This document shows positions 1 through 6,245 of a stretch of DNA of 11,228 nt, one piece after another. Location: positions 1 to 11,228 of the forward strand of contig JAVVFH010000107.1 of NCBI GenBank assembly GCA_032250585.1. Reading direction: 5' to 3'. Origin of the DNA: JAVVFH01 sp032250585. GTDB taxonomy: Bacteria > Pseudomonadota > Gammaproteobacteria > Xanthomonadales > SZUA-36. Below the pieces are notes generated by a model that saw only the letters and a list, made by a program, of their open reading frames with translations, did no database searches and was not told the origin of the DNA. Position numbers and translations under genes: made by a program. Numbering within the stretch: position 1 is the first letter of the stretch; each line of letters starts with the position of its first letter.

Positions 1-416
1 ACTGGAATCGTACCGAAGAGTTTATTGAAGACATGTTTCCCGTGGATGTTCGAGGCCACATGAAACTGGATTGCGAGGTGAAGCAACACGGATTTCGCAA
101 ATTCTTCCTCCGTGCCATGCTGTCCAGCCGTACCCCGCTGAAGTCCAATAAGAAATTGGAGTTTCATATTTCGGAAATTTCCGCAGAAGAGCCTTATGAC
201 ATCTATTGGAAAGTGCTGAACCGAGGAGACGAAGCTCAGAGGCGCGACTGTATTCGTGGACAGATTGTTCGGGACGCTGGACATTTACAAAAATCGGAAT
301 CCACCAACTTCCGGGGTGACCACGTTGTTGAATGCTACTGCGTGAAAGACAGTATTGTGGTCGCGAAGAGCAGGATTCACGTTCCCATAGTTCTGGACGG
401 AAGTGACTATGACTGA
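1..416 (+). CDS. CBASS CD-NTase, C-terminal AGS-C sensor part (5' end outside window)
   Basis: Reading frame 3 is open from the first bases of the window to TGA at 414-416, so this is the 3' end of a longer gene; the ATG at 33 is internal. The residues match the AGS-C domain (adenylyl/guanylyl cyclase and SMODS C-terminal sensor): FIEDMFPVD near the left edge, then KKLEFHI, PYDIYWKVLNRGDEA, RRDCIRGQI, and a late GDHVVECYCVKD followed by a VPI strand. In this family the domain follows a SMODS nucleotidyltransferase that makes a cyclic oligonucleotide alarm signal on phage infection. The catalytic half, with its GS and DxD motifs, would lie upstream and cannot be checked here. The next gene overlaps it by 8 nt and encodes a matching SLATT effector, which strongly supports the CBASS reading. 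Base composition is AT-richer than from about 1000 onward. Confidence 0.85.
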   Translation, partial: WNRTEEFIEDMFPVDVRGHMKLDCEVKQHGFRKFFLRAMLSSRTPLKSNKKLEFHISEISAEEPYDIYWKVLNRGDEAQRRDCIRGQIVRDAGHLQKSESTNFRGDHVVECYCVKDSIVVAKSRIHVPIVLDGSDYD

Positions 417-984
417 CGATAGAAAAATTCTTGAAGGACAGTTACGTGAGTGCTATGGGCGTGTAGTGTATTCCCATAAGACACATGAAAAATGTGCCGA
501 TCTTCTTATTAAGCGTCAAAATCATATAAAGCTCGCTCAGATAATTCTTTCAGCCCTTGTTACCGGCGGGCTTGTCTCCACTTTCTTTTCGGACGGCCAA
601 GTCGGGGTGGCCATCAGTGTCGTGCTGTCAACTTTATTGCTCATGTTGAATTCATACACGAAGGATTACGACCTTGGTGAAATCGCTCAGAAACATCGCC
701 AGGCCGGCTCTGATCTTTGGATTGTCCGCGAGAAGTATCTTTGCTTGTTGACAGACATTCGGATTGGGGATGTTTCTCTTGATGACGTGCGTGAAACTAG
801 AGATAGGCTTTTAGAACTGCTACATGCGATTTACGGAGGCGCGCCCTCTACAAACCTCAAGGCTTACAGCGCAGCGCAAAAGGCGCTTAAGGAGCTGGAA
901 GACATGACTTTCTCGGATGAAGAAGTAGATGCCTTTCTTCCCAAGGAGTTGAAGCGAACCGTGAAGTCCTCGCTCGCGGAATAA
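409..984 (+). CDS. SLATT-domain two-transmembrane CBASS effector
   Basis: The 191-residue product resembles the SLATT family (SMODS and SLOG-associating two-TM effector), probably the SLATT_5 type. It has a charged N-terminal helix (1-40), two hydrophobic segments at about 41-60 and 64-82 joined by a short FSDGQ turn, then the helical part usual after SLATT membrane segments (SYTKDYDLGE, QKHRQAGSDLW, REKY..LLTDI) and a charged C-terminus. In CBASS such proteins are inferred to bind the CD-NTase product and damage the inner membrane, killing or arresting the infected cell. I chose ATG 409, not the in-frame GTG 403, because GGACGGAAG (395-403) sits five bases before the ATG. The start overlaps the CD-NTase stop by 8 nt, which implies coupled translation. 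No ubiquitin-like transfer genes (Cap2/Cap3) follow, so this is the short two-gene type of CBASS. Codon use is AT-rich like its upstream partner. Confidence 0.82.
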   Translation: MTDDRKILEGQLRECYGRVVYSHKTHEKCADLLIKRQNHIKLAQIILSALVTGGLVSTFFSDGQVGVAISVVLSTLLLMLNSYTKDYDLGEIAQKHRQAGSDLWIVREKYLCLLTDIRIGDVSLDDVRETRDRLLELLHAIYGGAPSTNLKAYSAAQKALKELEDMTFSDEEVDAFLPKELKRTVKSSLAE

Positions 985-988
985 AGTG

Positions 989-1579
989 ATGGATATGACT
1001 GAATCCCAACACACCGAATACAATCAGTCTTGGCGCGACGACTACCTTAAATGGATTTGCGGTTTCGCCAATACCTGGGGTGGGGTGCTGATGATCGGTC
1101 GTAATGACAAGGGGCAGATAACGGATATCCCCAACGCGTGCCGTCTGCTGGAGGAATTACCGAACAAGGTGCGGGATGTGCTCGGTATCCTGGTGGCGGT
1201 GAATCTGCGGACCAATGACGAAAAGGAATATCTGGAAATCGCGGTGGAAGCCCACCCCAATCTGATCAGCTACAAGGGTAAGTACTACCAGCGCAGCGGT
1301 AGCACCAACCAATTGCTCAAGGGCGCGGCCCTGGACCGTTTTCTGCTGCGCTGCTACGGCCGCACCTGGGATGGGTCGCCTCTGCCTGGCGTGGCCGATT
1401 TGTCGCCTGCGGCCCTGTCACAGTTTCGGCGACTGGCAAAACGCAGCGGGCGGCTGGATGTCGCCGCGCTGGAGCGCCGCGACAAGACCCGCGCCATCAA
1501 GCAGGGCACGATCCAGCAGCTCCTCACCGGCCGGGTGCGGTTGGTCTCATCCTCTCAGACGGAGGTGAGGCTATGCTGA
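989..1579 (+). CDS. Chimeric ORF: AlbA_2 (Schlafen-like) domain fused to an HsdS C-terminal tail
   Basis: The 196-residue product has two parts. Residues 1-161 match the N-terminus of the protein encoded at 4803-6245: AlbA_2, a putative nucleic-acid-binding domain, with HTEY at 8-11, GFANT.GG around 25-32 and LLEELPNKV. At A159-A160-L161 the match stops abruptly. The rest, RRDKTRAIKQG (163-173) and LLTGRVRLV (178-186), looks like the conserved extreme C-terminus of type I specificity subunits. The ATPase-like and winged-helix parts of the parent are missing, so this is a truncated, recombined gene, though its frame stays open. The lysine in the EYK stretch of the full copy (K11) is asparagine here. 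ATG 989 was chosen because GGA at 978-980 lies eight bases upstream; ATG 995 would align better with the second copy and is a fair alternative. It starts 4 nt after the SLATT stop and overlaps kwaA by 7 nt. The protein may be non-functional and kept mainly for translational coupling. Confidence 0.75.
   Translation: MDMTESQHTEYNQSWRDDYLKWICGFANTWGGVLMIGRNDKGQITDIPNACRLLEELPNKVRDVLGILVAVNLRTNDEKEYLEIAVEAHPNLISYKGKYYQRSGSTNQLLKGAALDRFLLRCYGRTWDGSPLPGVADLSPAALSQFRRLAKRSGRLDVAALERRDKTRAIKQGTIQQLLTGRVRLVSSSQTEVRLC
1007..1471 (+). repeat. Diverged direct repeat, copy 1 (AlbA_2 5' region)
   Basis: Aligned by eye with 4818-5288, this stretch shows about 50 substitutions in 465 positions (about 89% identity) plus one 6-base indel, where the second copy has an extra Val-Ala. 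More than half of the changes look synonymous. The similarity ends exactly at the HsdS junction. The copies lie in the same orientation, about 3.8 kb apart. Confidence 0.9.
1463..1579 (+). pseudogene. hsdS: Remnant of hsdS 3' end (type I specificity subunit tail)
   Basis: From codon A159 of the chimeric ORF onward the residues fit the end of HsdS proteins, where a helix ending in RRDKTRAIKQG is followed by QQLLTGR.RLV. Both target-recognition domains and the conserved spacer helices are absent, so no DNA specificity can come from this piece. It keeps the native frame and carries the ribosome-binding site of kwaA. This suggests that an intact hsdS once stood directly before kwaA. Identification rests on a short but distinctive motif. 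Confidence 0.65.
1561..1570 (+). promoter_or_regulatory. Strong Shine-Dalgarno for kwaA inside the hsdS remnant
   Basis: GGAGGTGAGG (1561-1570) lies inside the last codons of the chimeric ORF. Its GGAGG core ends seven bases before the kwaA ATG at 1573. It is the strongest ribosome-binding site seen in this operon, and it decides the kwaA start. Because the chimera's stop (1577-1579) falls just inside kwaA, ribosomes ending the chimera could restart on kwaA. Confidence 0.75.
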
Positions 1580-2109
1580 ACACCCTTGCAAAGTTTCTGC
1601 TCGTCTCGACGTCGCTCGCGCCTGTATTGGGTGCGGTGGCCGTGAATCAATTCGCGCGGCACGAAGCTTGGACGCGATGGGGCGGGTGGCTGATTGCGGC
1701 GTTGCTGTTAGTGGTGCTCTGCTGGACGATGCTCCGCTATGCAGCGAAGAACGCCCAGAAACACCAGCTTCATATCAAAGAGTTCGAACGCAGCGATCAG
1801 GAAGTTCTGGCTTTTTTGTTGGCGTACCTTCTGCCGTTCGTTTCAGCGGAGAACATGGCGTTCACCGGAGAGTGGCTGACGGGCGCCTACATCCTCGGAA
1901 TCATTTTCCTGGTCATCGCTCATGCCGGCGCGTTTCACTTCAATCCGGTGATGGGCTTGCTGGGGTACCACTTCTACGCGGTGAAGAACGGTGATGGCGT
2001 GTCCCAACTCTTGATCAGCAAGTCTGAGCTACGTCGCCCCGGCAACGATGTGCAGACCGTCCAGCTGGCCCACCACATTTATCTGCACACCGGAGGCCCT
2101 GATGCTTGA
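1573..2109 (+). CDS. kwaA: Kiwa system membrane protein KwaA
   Basis: The 178-residue product has four likely membrane segments (about 6-24, 37-56, 78-91 and 103-121) and a characteristic stretch after the last one, HFNPVMGLLGYHFY (122-135), followed by a hydrophilic tail. Size, four-segment topology and this HFNP.MGLLGYHFY signature fit KwaA, the membrane component of Kiwa. In the studied Escherichia coli system KwaA forms an inner-membrane assembly with KwaB that responds to phage attack at the envelope. The next gene encodes a KwaB-like DUF4868 protein and overlaps it by 8 nt, which is the standard kwaA-kwaB pairing. The ATG at 1573 has an excellent Shine-Dalgarno and overlaps the chimeric ORF's stop. 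The gene appears intact. Composition is closer to the restriction genes than to the CBASS genes. Confidence 0.82.
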   Translation: MLNTLAKFLLVSTSLAPVLGAVAVNQFARHEAWTRWGGWLIAALLLVVLCWTMLRYAAKNAQKHQLHIKEFERSDQEVLAFLLAYLLPFVSAENMAFTGEWLTGAYILGIIFLVIAHAGAFHFNPVMGLLGYHFYAVKNGDGVSQLLISKSELRRPGNDVQTVQLAHHIYLHTGGPDA

Positions 2110-2983
2110 GAACTTCCAACTCGTAGCGATCATTCGCGAGGGCGGTGAAACGCGAATCCTGCGCATCCCGATGCATCAGGCATTGCAAGACACACTCGCG
2201 CAGACATGGCAGGAGCAATACGAAGCTTTCGTCCACGAGATTCATGCGATTGACTTCAATGCCGGCTACACGCCAGAGGCACATGAGCGCTTTTGCCTTC
2301 AGGGCTATGAGCTGCCCGACTGGCTCGCGGAGGAGAACAGTCAGTCCGTGGCCGATATGGATGAGATCAGCAGCGATGATGGCCTGCTTGATGTGACCAA
2401 GGGCATCGTGGCATTTGTCCGAGACGATACCGGTCAAGAGCTGATGCTGTTTCAGAACTTCAGTCGTTCTCACGTCATTCGGCCTGGCCGTTTCCTGTTT
2501 CTGCGGAACAACACCTATGAGACCGCTGAACGCCCCGGTCTCACCCTCGACATGAAGTTGAGCGCCGTCTACCTGCCGGCCGACGGCAAGCTCCTTTTCC
2601 ACAGCTTCCGGACCGTTAACACGTTTCTGCCGCTCGCGGAGTTCTACGAGGAAGCGTCGGAGCAGGAGATCCGAGAGGTACTGAGGCACAACCTTTTGGC
2701 ACCAGAAGACGAGGACGCATTGGCGTCGGGCGCCAATCAATGGTTCCGCAAGCGTTTCGCTATGCTGCGCGATTCCGGCGTCCTTGATCGGTACTCAGCG
2801 AGACAGATTCAACAGCGGTCGCACGGATACGATGTCGATATTCGCACATCACAGGGCAAGATCGTCTTCCCAACTGAAATATCCGCGGCGAAAAAGCTCT
2901 TGCAGTTCCTGAATGAAGAGATATTCCGCGGCGCAATCACGGAGACACTCTACGAAACGAATTCGAAACGTGAGGCCGACTGA
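2102..2983 (+). CDS. kwaB: Kiwa system protein KwaB (DUF4868 family)
   Basis: The 293-residue soluble protein resembles the DUF4868/KwaB family, whose E. coli member is slightly longer at about 315 residues. Recognisable parts are the central GIVAFVRDD and LFQNFSRSHVI strands, LFLRNNTY, LDMKLSAVY and then FRTVNTFLPLAEFYEEASEQEI, a typical KwaB stretch. The C-terminal part is helical and ends in a Lys/Glu-rich tail. KwaB works with KwaA; in the published E. coli system it binds DNA and blocks phage replication and late gene expression. The ATG at 2102 lies 5 nt after GGAGG (2092-2096) and overlaps the kwaA stop by 8 nt; the earlier ATG at 2048 lies inside kwaA and lacks such a site. The stop directly abuts the ATG of the DUF262 gene (TGAATG), so the Kiwa pair is built into the longer operon. 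Confidence 0.82.
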   Translation: MLENFQLVAIIREGGETRILRIPMHQALQDTLAQTWQEQYEAFVHEIHAIDFNAGYTPEAHERFCLQGYELPDWLAEENSQSVADMDEISSDDGLLDVTKGIVAFVRDDTGQELMLFQNFSRSHVIRPGRFLFLRNNTYETAERPGLTLDMKLSAVYLPADGKLLFHSFRTVNTFLPLAEFYEEASEQEIREVLRHNLLAPEDEDALASGANQWFRKRFAMLRDSGVLDRYSARQIQQRSHGYDVDIRTSQGKIVFPTEISAAKKLLQFLNEEIFRGAITETLYETNSKREAD

Positions 2984-4810
2984 ATGACCACCTTCGACAG
3001 CACCAAGGCCTCGCTCAGCGACCTGCTGCGTGAGATAAAGGAAGGCAAGATCCAGCTGCCGGATTTCCAGCGCGGCTGGGTCTGGGACGACGACCACATC
3101 CGCGACCTGCTGGTGAGCATCGCGCGCTCCTTCCCCATCGGCGCGGTGATGTTGCTCGAAGCGGGTGGCGAAGTGCGCTTCGAGACCCGGCCCATCGAGG
3201 GGCTGGAAGACAAAGTGCCCAAGAACCAAGCGCCGGAGAAGTTGATCCTCGACGGGCAGCAGCGCCTTACGACGCTGACCCAGGCACTCGCACTCGACGA
3301 GCCGGTGCACACTCGCACCGCCAAGGGTAAGAAGATCAAACGCCATTACTACTTCGACATCCGGAAGGCTGTGGACGCCCCGCACGCGCTGGACGAGGCG
3401 ATCATTGCGGCGGACGAGAACCGCCAACTGCGCAGTGACTTTGGGCGGCAGGTCGATCTGGACCTGTCCACCACCGAGTTCGAATGCCAGCAGCTTCACT
3501 TCCCCTGTGCGCAGATCATCAACTCTAACGATTGGGAGCGGATGCTGCATTGCGTGGCGAAGGAACACTGGGACATCTACATGGAGTTCCGCGAACAGGT
3601 GCTGGAGCCCTTTCGCAACTACCAGCTCCCCGTCATTCATCTCAAGAAGGAGACCTCGAAGGAAGCGGTCTGCCTGGTCTTCGAGAAGGTGAACACCGGT
3701 GGGGTGCAGCTTTCGGTGTTCGAGCTGATTACCGCCAGCTACGCTGCGGACGGCTACAACCTGCGTGATGACTGGTTCGGCTCGAAGCTACGCAAAGTCG
3801 AATCGCGCAAGGAACGGCTGGAGCAGAACCCGTTGCTGGTCGGGATCGGGGCCACGGAGTTCCTGCAGGCCATCAGCCTGCTGTACACACACGAAATCCG
3901 CCAGGCGGACCTGGTCGCCGGCAAGACCGGCAAGCAGGTCCGGCCGGTCAGTGCCAAGCGCGCCGACGTTCTGCAGTTGCCGCTCGGTGCATGGCAACAG
4001 TGGGCCGAGGGGCTGGAGGCGGGCTTTTGCAACGTCGCGCGCTTCCTGCGCAAGGAGGCTTTCTACAGCCGCCGCGAGCTGCCCTACAGCACGCAACTCG
4101 TGCCATTGGCCGCCGTGCTTACGCGCCTGGGCGAGCGCTGGCTCGAACCGCGCATCTACGACAAGCTGGCGCGCTGGTTCTGGTCGGGCGTTCTGGGCGA
4201 GCTCTACGGCGGCGCGGTGGAGACGCGCATGGCCAACGACTTTGATGAGCTGCTGCGCTGGTTTGAGGACGACGAGGCGCTGCCGCGCACGGTGCGCGAT
4301 GCCAACTTCCAGCCGGAACGCTTGGACACGCTGCGCTCGCGGCTGAGCGCGGCCTACAAGGCCATCAACGTGCTGGTGCTGCGCGAAGGCTCCAAAGACT
4401 GGTTCTGGAAGGCCACGATCAGGGAACTGGATGCAGATGAGATTGCTCTCGACATCCACCACATCTTCCCGCGCGATTGGTGTGAGAAGCAGGGTATCGT
4501 CAAGGACCGCTACGACAGCATCCTCAACAAGACGCCCATCTCGTACAAGGCCAACCGCAAGGTAGGTGGCGCTGCACCCTCAAGTTACTTGCCGCTCATC
4601 CAGCAGGAAAAGCAGGTGCAGCTCAACGATGGCGCGATGGACGAACTGCTTGCCAGCCACGCGCTCTCGCCGGGCCTGCTGCGGCAGGATGCGTTCGACA
4701 ACTTCGTGGAGGACCGCCGCAGGCGGCTGAGTCGGCTGGTCGAGACCGCCATGGGCAAGCCAGTCGTGCAGGTTGCCGAGGACGGGGACTACGAGGACCG
4801 GGATGAGTAG
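2984..4810 (+). CDS. DUF262 + HNH (DUF1524-like) nuclease, GmrSD-type defence protein
   Basis: The 608-residue product carries an N-terminal DUF262 (ParB/Srx-like) domain: QLPDFQRGWVWD (24-35), FPIGAVMLLE (50-59) and the hallmark DGQQRLTTL (90-98). The usual FEKVNTGGVQLSVFEL block follows in the middle. The C-terminal part has a His-Asn nuclease signature of the DUF1524 kind: DIHHIFP at 490-496, N515, N524-R525, then a GGAAPSSYL stretch. Fusions of these two domains include GmrSD, a type IV restriction enzyme that uses nucleotides and cuts modified (glucosylated hydroxymethylcytosine) DNA, and related BREX- or RM-linked proteins. All key residues I can recognise are present. Which modification it targets cannot be read from sequence. 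It starts on the base after the kwaB stop and ends in an 8-nt ATGAGTAG overlap with the AlbA_2 gene. GC content is among the highest in the window. Confidence 0.8.
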   Translation: MTTFDSTKASLSDLLREIKEGKIQLPDFQRGWVWDDDHIRDLLVSIARSFPIGAVMLLEAGGEVRFETRPIEGLEDKVPKNQAPEKLILDGQQRLTTLTQALALDEPVHTRTAKGKKIKRHYYFDIRKAVDAPHALDEAIIAADENRQLRSDFGRQVDLDLSTTEFECQQLHFPCAQIINSNDWERMLHCVAKEHWDIYMEFREQVLEPFRNYQLPVIHLKKETSKEAVCLVFEKVNTGGVQLSVFELITASYAADGYNLRDDWFGSKLRKVESRKERLEQNPLLVGIGATEFLQAISLLYTHEIRQADLVAGKTGKQVRPVSAKRADVLQLPLGAWQQWAEGLEAGFCNVARFLRKEAFYSRRELPYSTQLVPLAAVLTRLGERWLEPRIYDKLARWFWSGVLGELYGGAVETRMANDFDELLRWFEDDEALPRTVRDANFQPERLDTLRSRLSAAYKAINVLVLREGSKDWFWKATIRELDADEIALDIHHIFPRDWCEKQGIVKDRYDSILNKTPISYKANRKVGGAAPSSYLPLIQQEKQVQLNDGAMDELLASHALSPGLLRQDAFDNFVEDRRRRLSRLVETAMGKPVVQVAEDGDYEDRDE

Positions 4811-6245
4811 CGAGAACCAACACACCGAATACAAACAATCCTGGCGCGATGATTACATCAAATGGATTTGCGGTTTCGCCAACTCCGGGGGTGGTGTGCT
4901 GGTGATTGGCCGCAATGACAAGGGGCAGGTGACAGGCATCCCCAACGCGCACCGTCTGCTGGAGGAATTGCCGAACAAGGTGCGGGATGTGCTCGGCATC
5001 CTGGTGGCGGTGAATCTGCGTACCGAAGACGAAAAGGAGTATCTGGAAATCGAGGTGGAAGCCCACCCCAATCCGATCAGCTACAAGGGCGAGTACTATC
5101 AGCGCAGCGGCAGTACCAACCAATTGCTCAAAGGCGCGGCCCTGGACCGGTTTCTGCTGCGTTGTTATGGCCGTACCTGGGACGGGTCGCCGCTGCCTGG
5201 CGTGGCCGTGGCGGATTTGTCGCCTGCGGCCCTGTCACAATTCCGGGAACTGGCAAAACGCAGCGGGCGCCTGGATGCTGCCGCGCTGAAGGAGCCGGAT
5301 GCGGCGCTGCTGGACAAGCTCAAGCTTACCGAGGGCGACTACCTCAAACGGGCCGCGGTACTGCTGTTTCATCCCGATCCGCTGCGCTTCGTCAGCGGGG
5401 CTTTCGTGAAGATCGGCTATTTTCGCACAGGGGCCGATCTGGTCTATCACGATGAGGTCAATGGCGACCTGCTCACCCAGGTGCGGCAGACGCTGGATTT
5501 ATTGTTGAGCAAGTACCTGAAGGCCCTTGTCACTTACGAGGAAATCGTGCGGGTCGAACGCTTCCCGGTACCGCGCGAGGCCTTGCGCGAGGCGGTGCTG
5601 AATGCGCTGATACACCGCGACTACATGAACACCGCGCCGATCCAGATTCGCGTCTACAACGACCGGCTGGTGCTGTGGAATCCCGCCGTGCTGCCGGAGG
5701 GTTGGACGCAGCAGACCCTGCTGGAGCCGCACACCTCCCAGCCGCATAACCCGGACATTGCCAATACCTTCTTCCGGGCCGGGGAGATCGAGGCCTGGGG
5801 GCGGGGCATTGAACGCATGTTTGCGGCCTGCCGTGAGGCAAAGAGCCCTGAGCCGCAAATTCGCTTCGACGCTGGGGGAATCTGGACGGAATTTACGTTT
5901 GCTGAGAGCTACCTGGAATTGATTGCAGCCGACGCCGATGGGACGGCGGGGCGGGCTACCCCGAAAACTTCGGGTAGCACTACCCAAAAAGCTGCCCAAG
6001 AACAAGGGTGGGTTGATCGGTTGGGTGAAAAGTTGGGTGAAAAGTTGGGTGAAACAGAAAGCGTCGTTTTGTCACTCATCCATACTGATTCCAGTATTTC
6101 GACGCGGGTACTTGCCGAGAGGGTCGGCATCAGCATGACGGCCATCGACAAGACCCTGGCCAAGTTAAAGAAAAAAGGACTGCTGCGGCGGGTAGGTCCA
6201 GCCAAAGGCGGCCACTGGGAAATCATCGGAGACGACGATGAGTAG
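4803..6245 (+). CDS. AlbA_2 / HATPase_c_4 / winged-helix protein of a type I RM locus
   Basis: The 480-residue product has three regions. Residues 5-150 form an AlbA_2 (Schlafen-type, putative nucleic-acid-binding) domain with HTEYKQSW and FANSGGGVLVIG. Residues about 255-370 resemble the GHKL-ATPase-like part of RecG-related ATP-binding proteins (HATPase_c_4), with REAVLNALIHRDY (N267) and NTFFRAGEIEAWGRGIERM (321-339). A Gly-Glu-Lys-Leu linker encoded by a 12-bp tandem repeat leads to a winged helix (about 420-475: ISTRVLAERVGIS, then a KGG.WEII end). Such proteins often sit between hsdS and hsdR; their role is not settled, with regulation or accessory DNA binding suggested. ATG 4803 was chosen because it overlaps the DUF262 stop by 8 nt; an in-frame ATG at 4773 lies inside that gene. 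It overlaps hsdR by 8 nt. The first 157 residues or so are duplicated, with divergence, in the chimeric ORF at 989-1579. Confidence 0.82.
   Translation: MSSENQHTEYKQSWRDDYIKWICGFANSGGGVLVIGRNDKGQVTGIPNAHRLLEELPNKVRDVLGILVAVNLRTEDEKEYLEIEVEAHPNPISYKGEYYQRSGSTNQLLKGAALDRFLLRCYGRTWDGSPLPGVAVADLSPAALSQFRELAKRSGRLDAAALKEPDAALLDKLKLTEGDYLKRAAVLLFHPDPLRFVSGAFVKIGYFRTGADLVYHDEVNGDLLTQVRQTLDLLLSKYLKALVTYEEIVRVERFPVPREALREAVLNALIHRDYMNTAPIQIRVYNDRLVLWNPAVLPEGWTQQTLLEPHTSQPHNPDIANTFFRAGEIEAWGRGIERMFAACREAKSPEPQIRFDAGGIWTEFTFAESYLELIAADADGTAGRATPKTSGSTTQKAAQEQGWVDRLGEKLGEKLGETESVVLSLIHTDSSISTRVLAERVGISMTAIDKTLAKLKKKGLLRRVGPAKGGHWEIIGDDDE
4818..5288 (+). repeat. Diverged direct repeat, copy 2 (5' part of intact AlbA_2 gene)
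   Basis: This is the partner of 1007-1471. Here the sequence continues into an intact gene, so this copy shows the ancestral state and copy 1 is the truncated one. The two flank kwaA, kwaB and the DUF262 gene. Confidence 0.9.
5955..5978. repeat. Imperfect inverted repeat within the AlbA_2 linker
   Basis: GCTACCC(C)GAA and TTCGGGTAGC pair over ten bases with one bulged C and a three-base AAC loop. It lies inside the coding sequence for the low-complexity linker (PKTSGSTTQ) before the winged helix. No T-run follows, so it is unlikely to be a terminator. It may be chance or a relic of linker expansion. Confidence 0.5.
6021..6056 (+). repeat. 12-bp in-frame tandem repeat coding for an LGEK linker
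   Basis: TTGGGTGAAAAG occurs twice in tandem (6021-6032, 6033-6044), followed by a third copy with a changed end (6045-6056). It encodes LGEK-LGEK-LGET at residues 407-418, between the ATPase-like part and the winged helix. As a 12-bp unit it can change number without shifting the frame, altering only the linker length. Confidence 0.85.

Noticed and set aside
2015..2740. 241-residue open frame on the minus strand
   Set aside because: It is antisense to kwaA/kwaB, has no recognisable motif and no convincing ribosome-binding site.
2849..3640. 263-residue open frame on the minus strand
   Set aside because: It lies antisense to kwaB and the DUF262 gene, both of which carry clear family motifs; it shows none itself and is explained by high GC.
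3765..4346. 193-residue Arg/Ser/Cys-rich open frame on the + strand
   Set aside because: Its composition is typical of an out-of-frame reading of a GC-rich gene, here the DUF262 gene.
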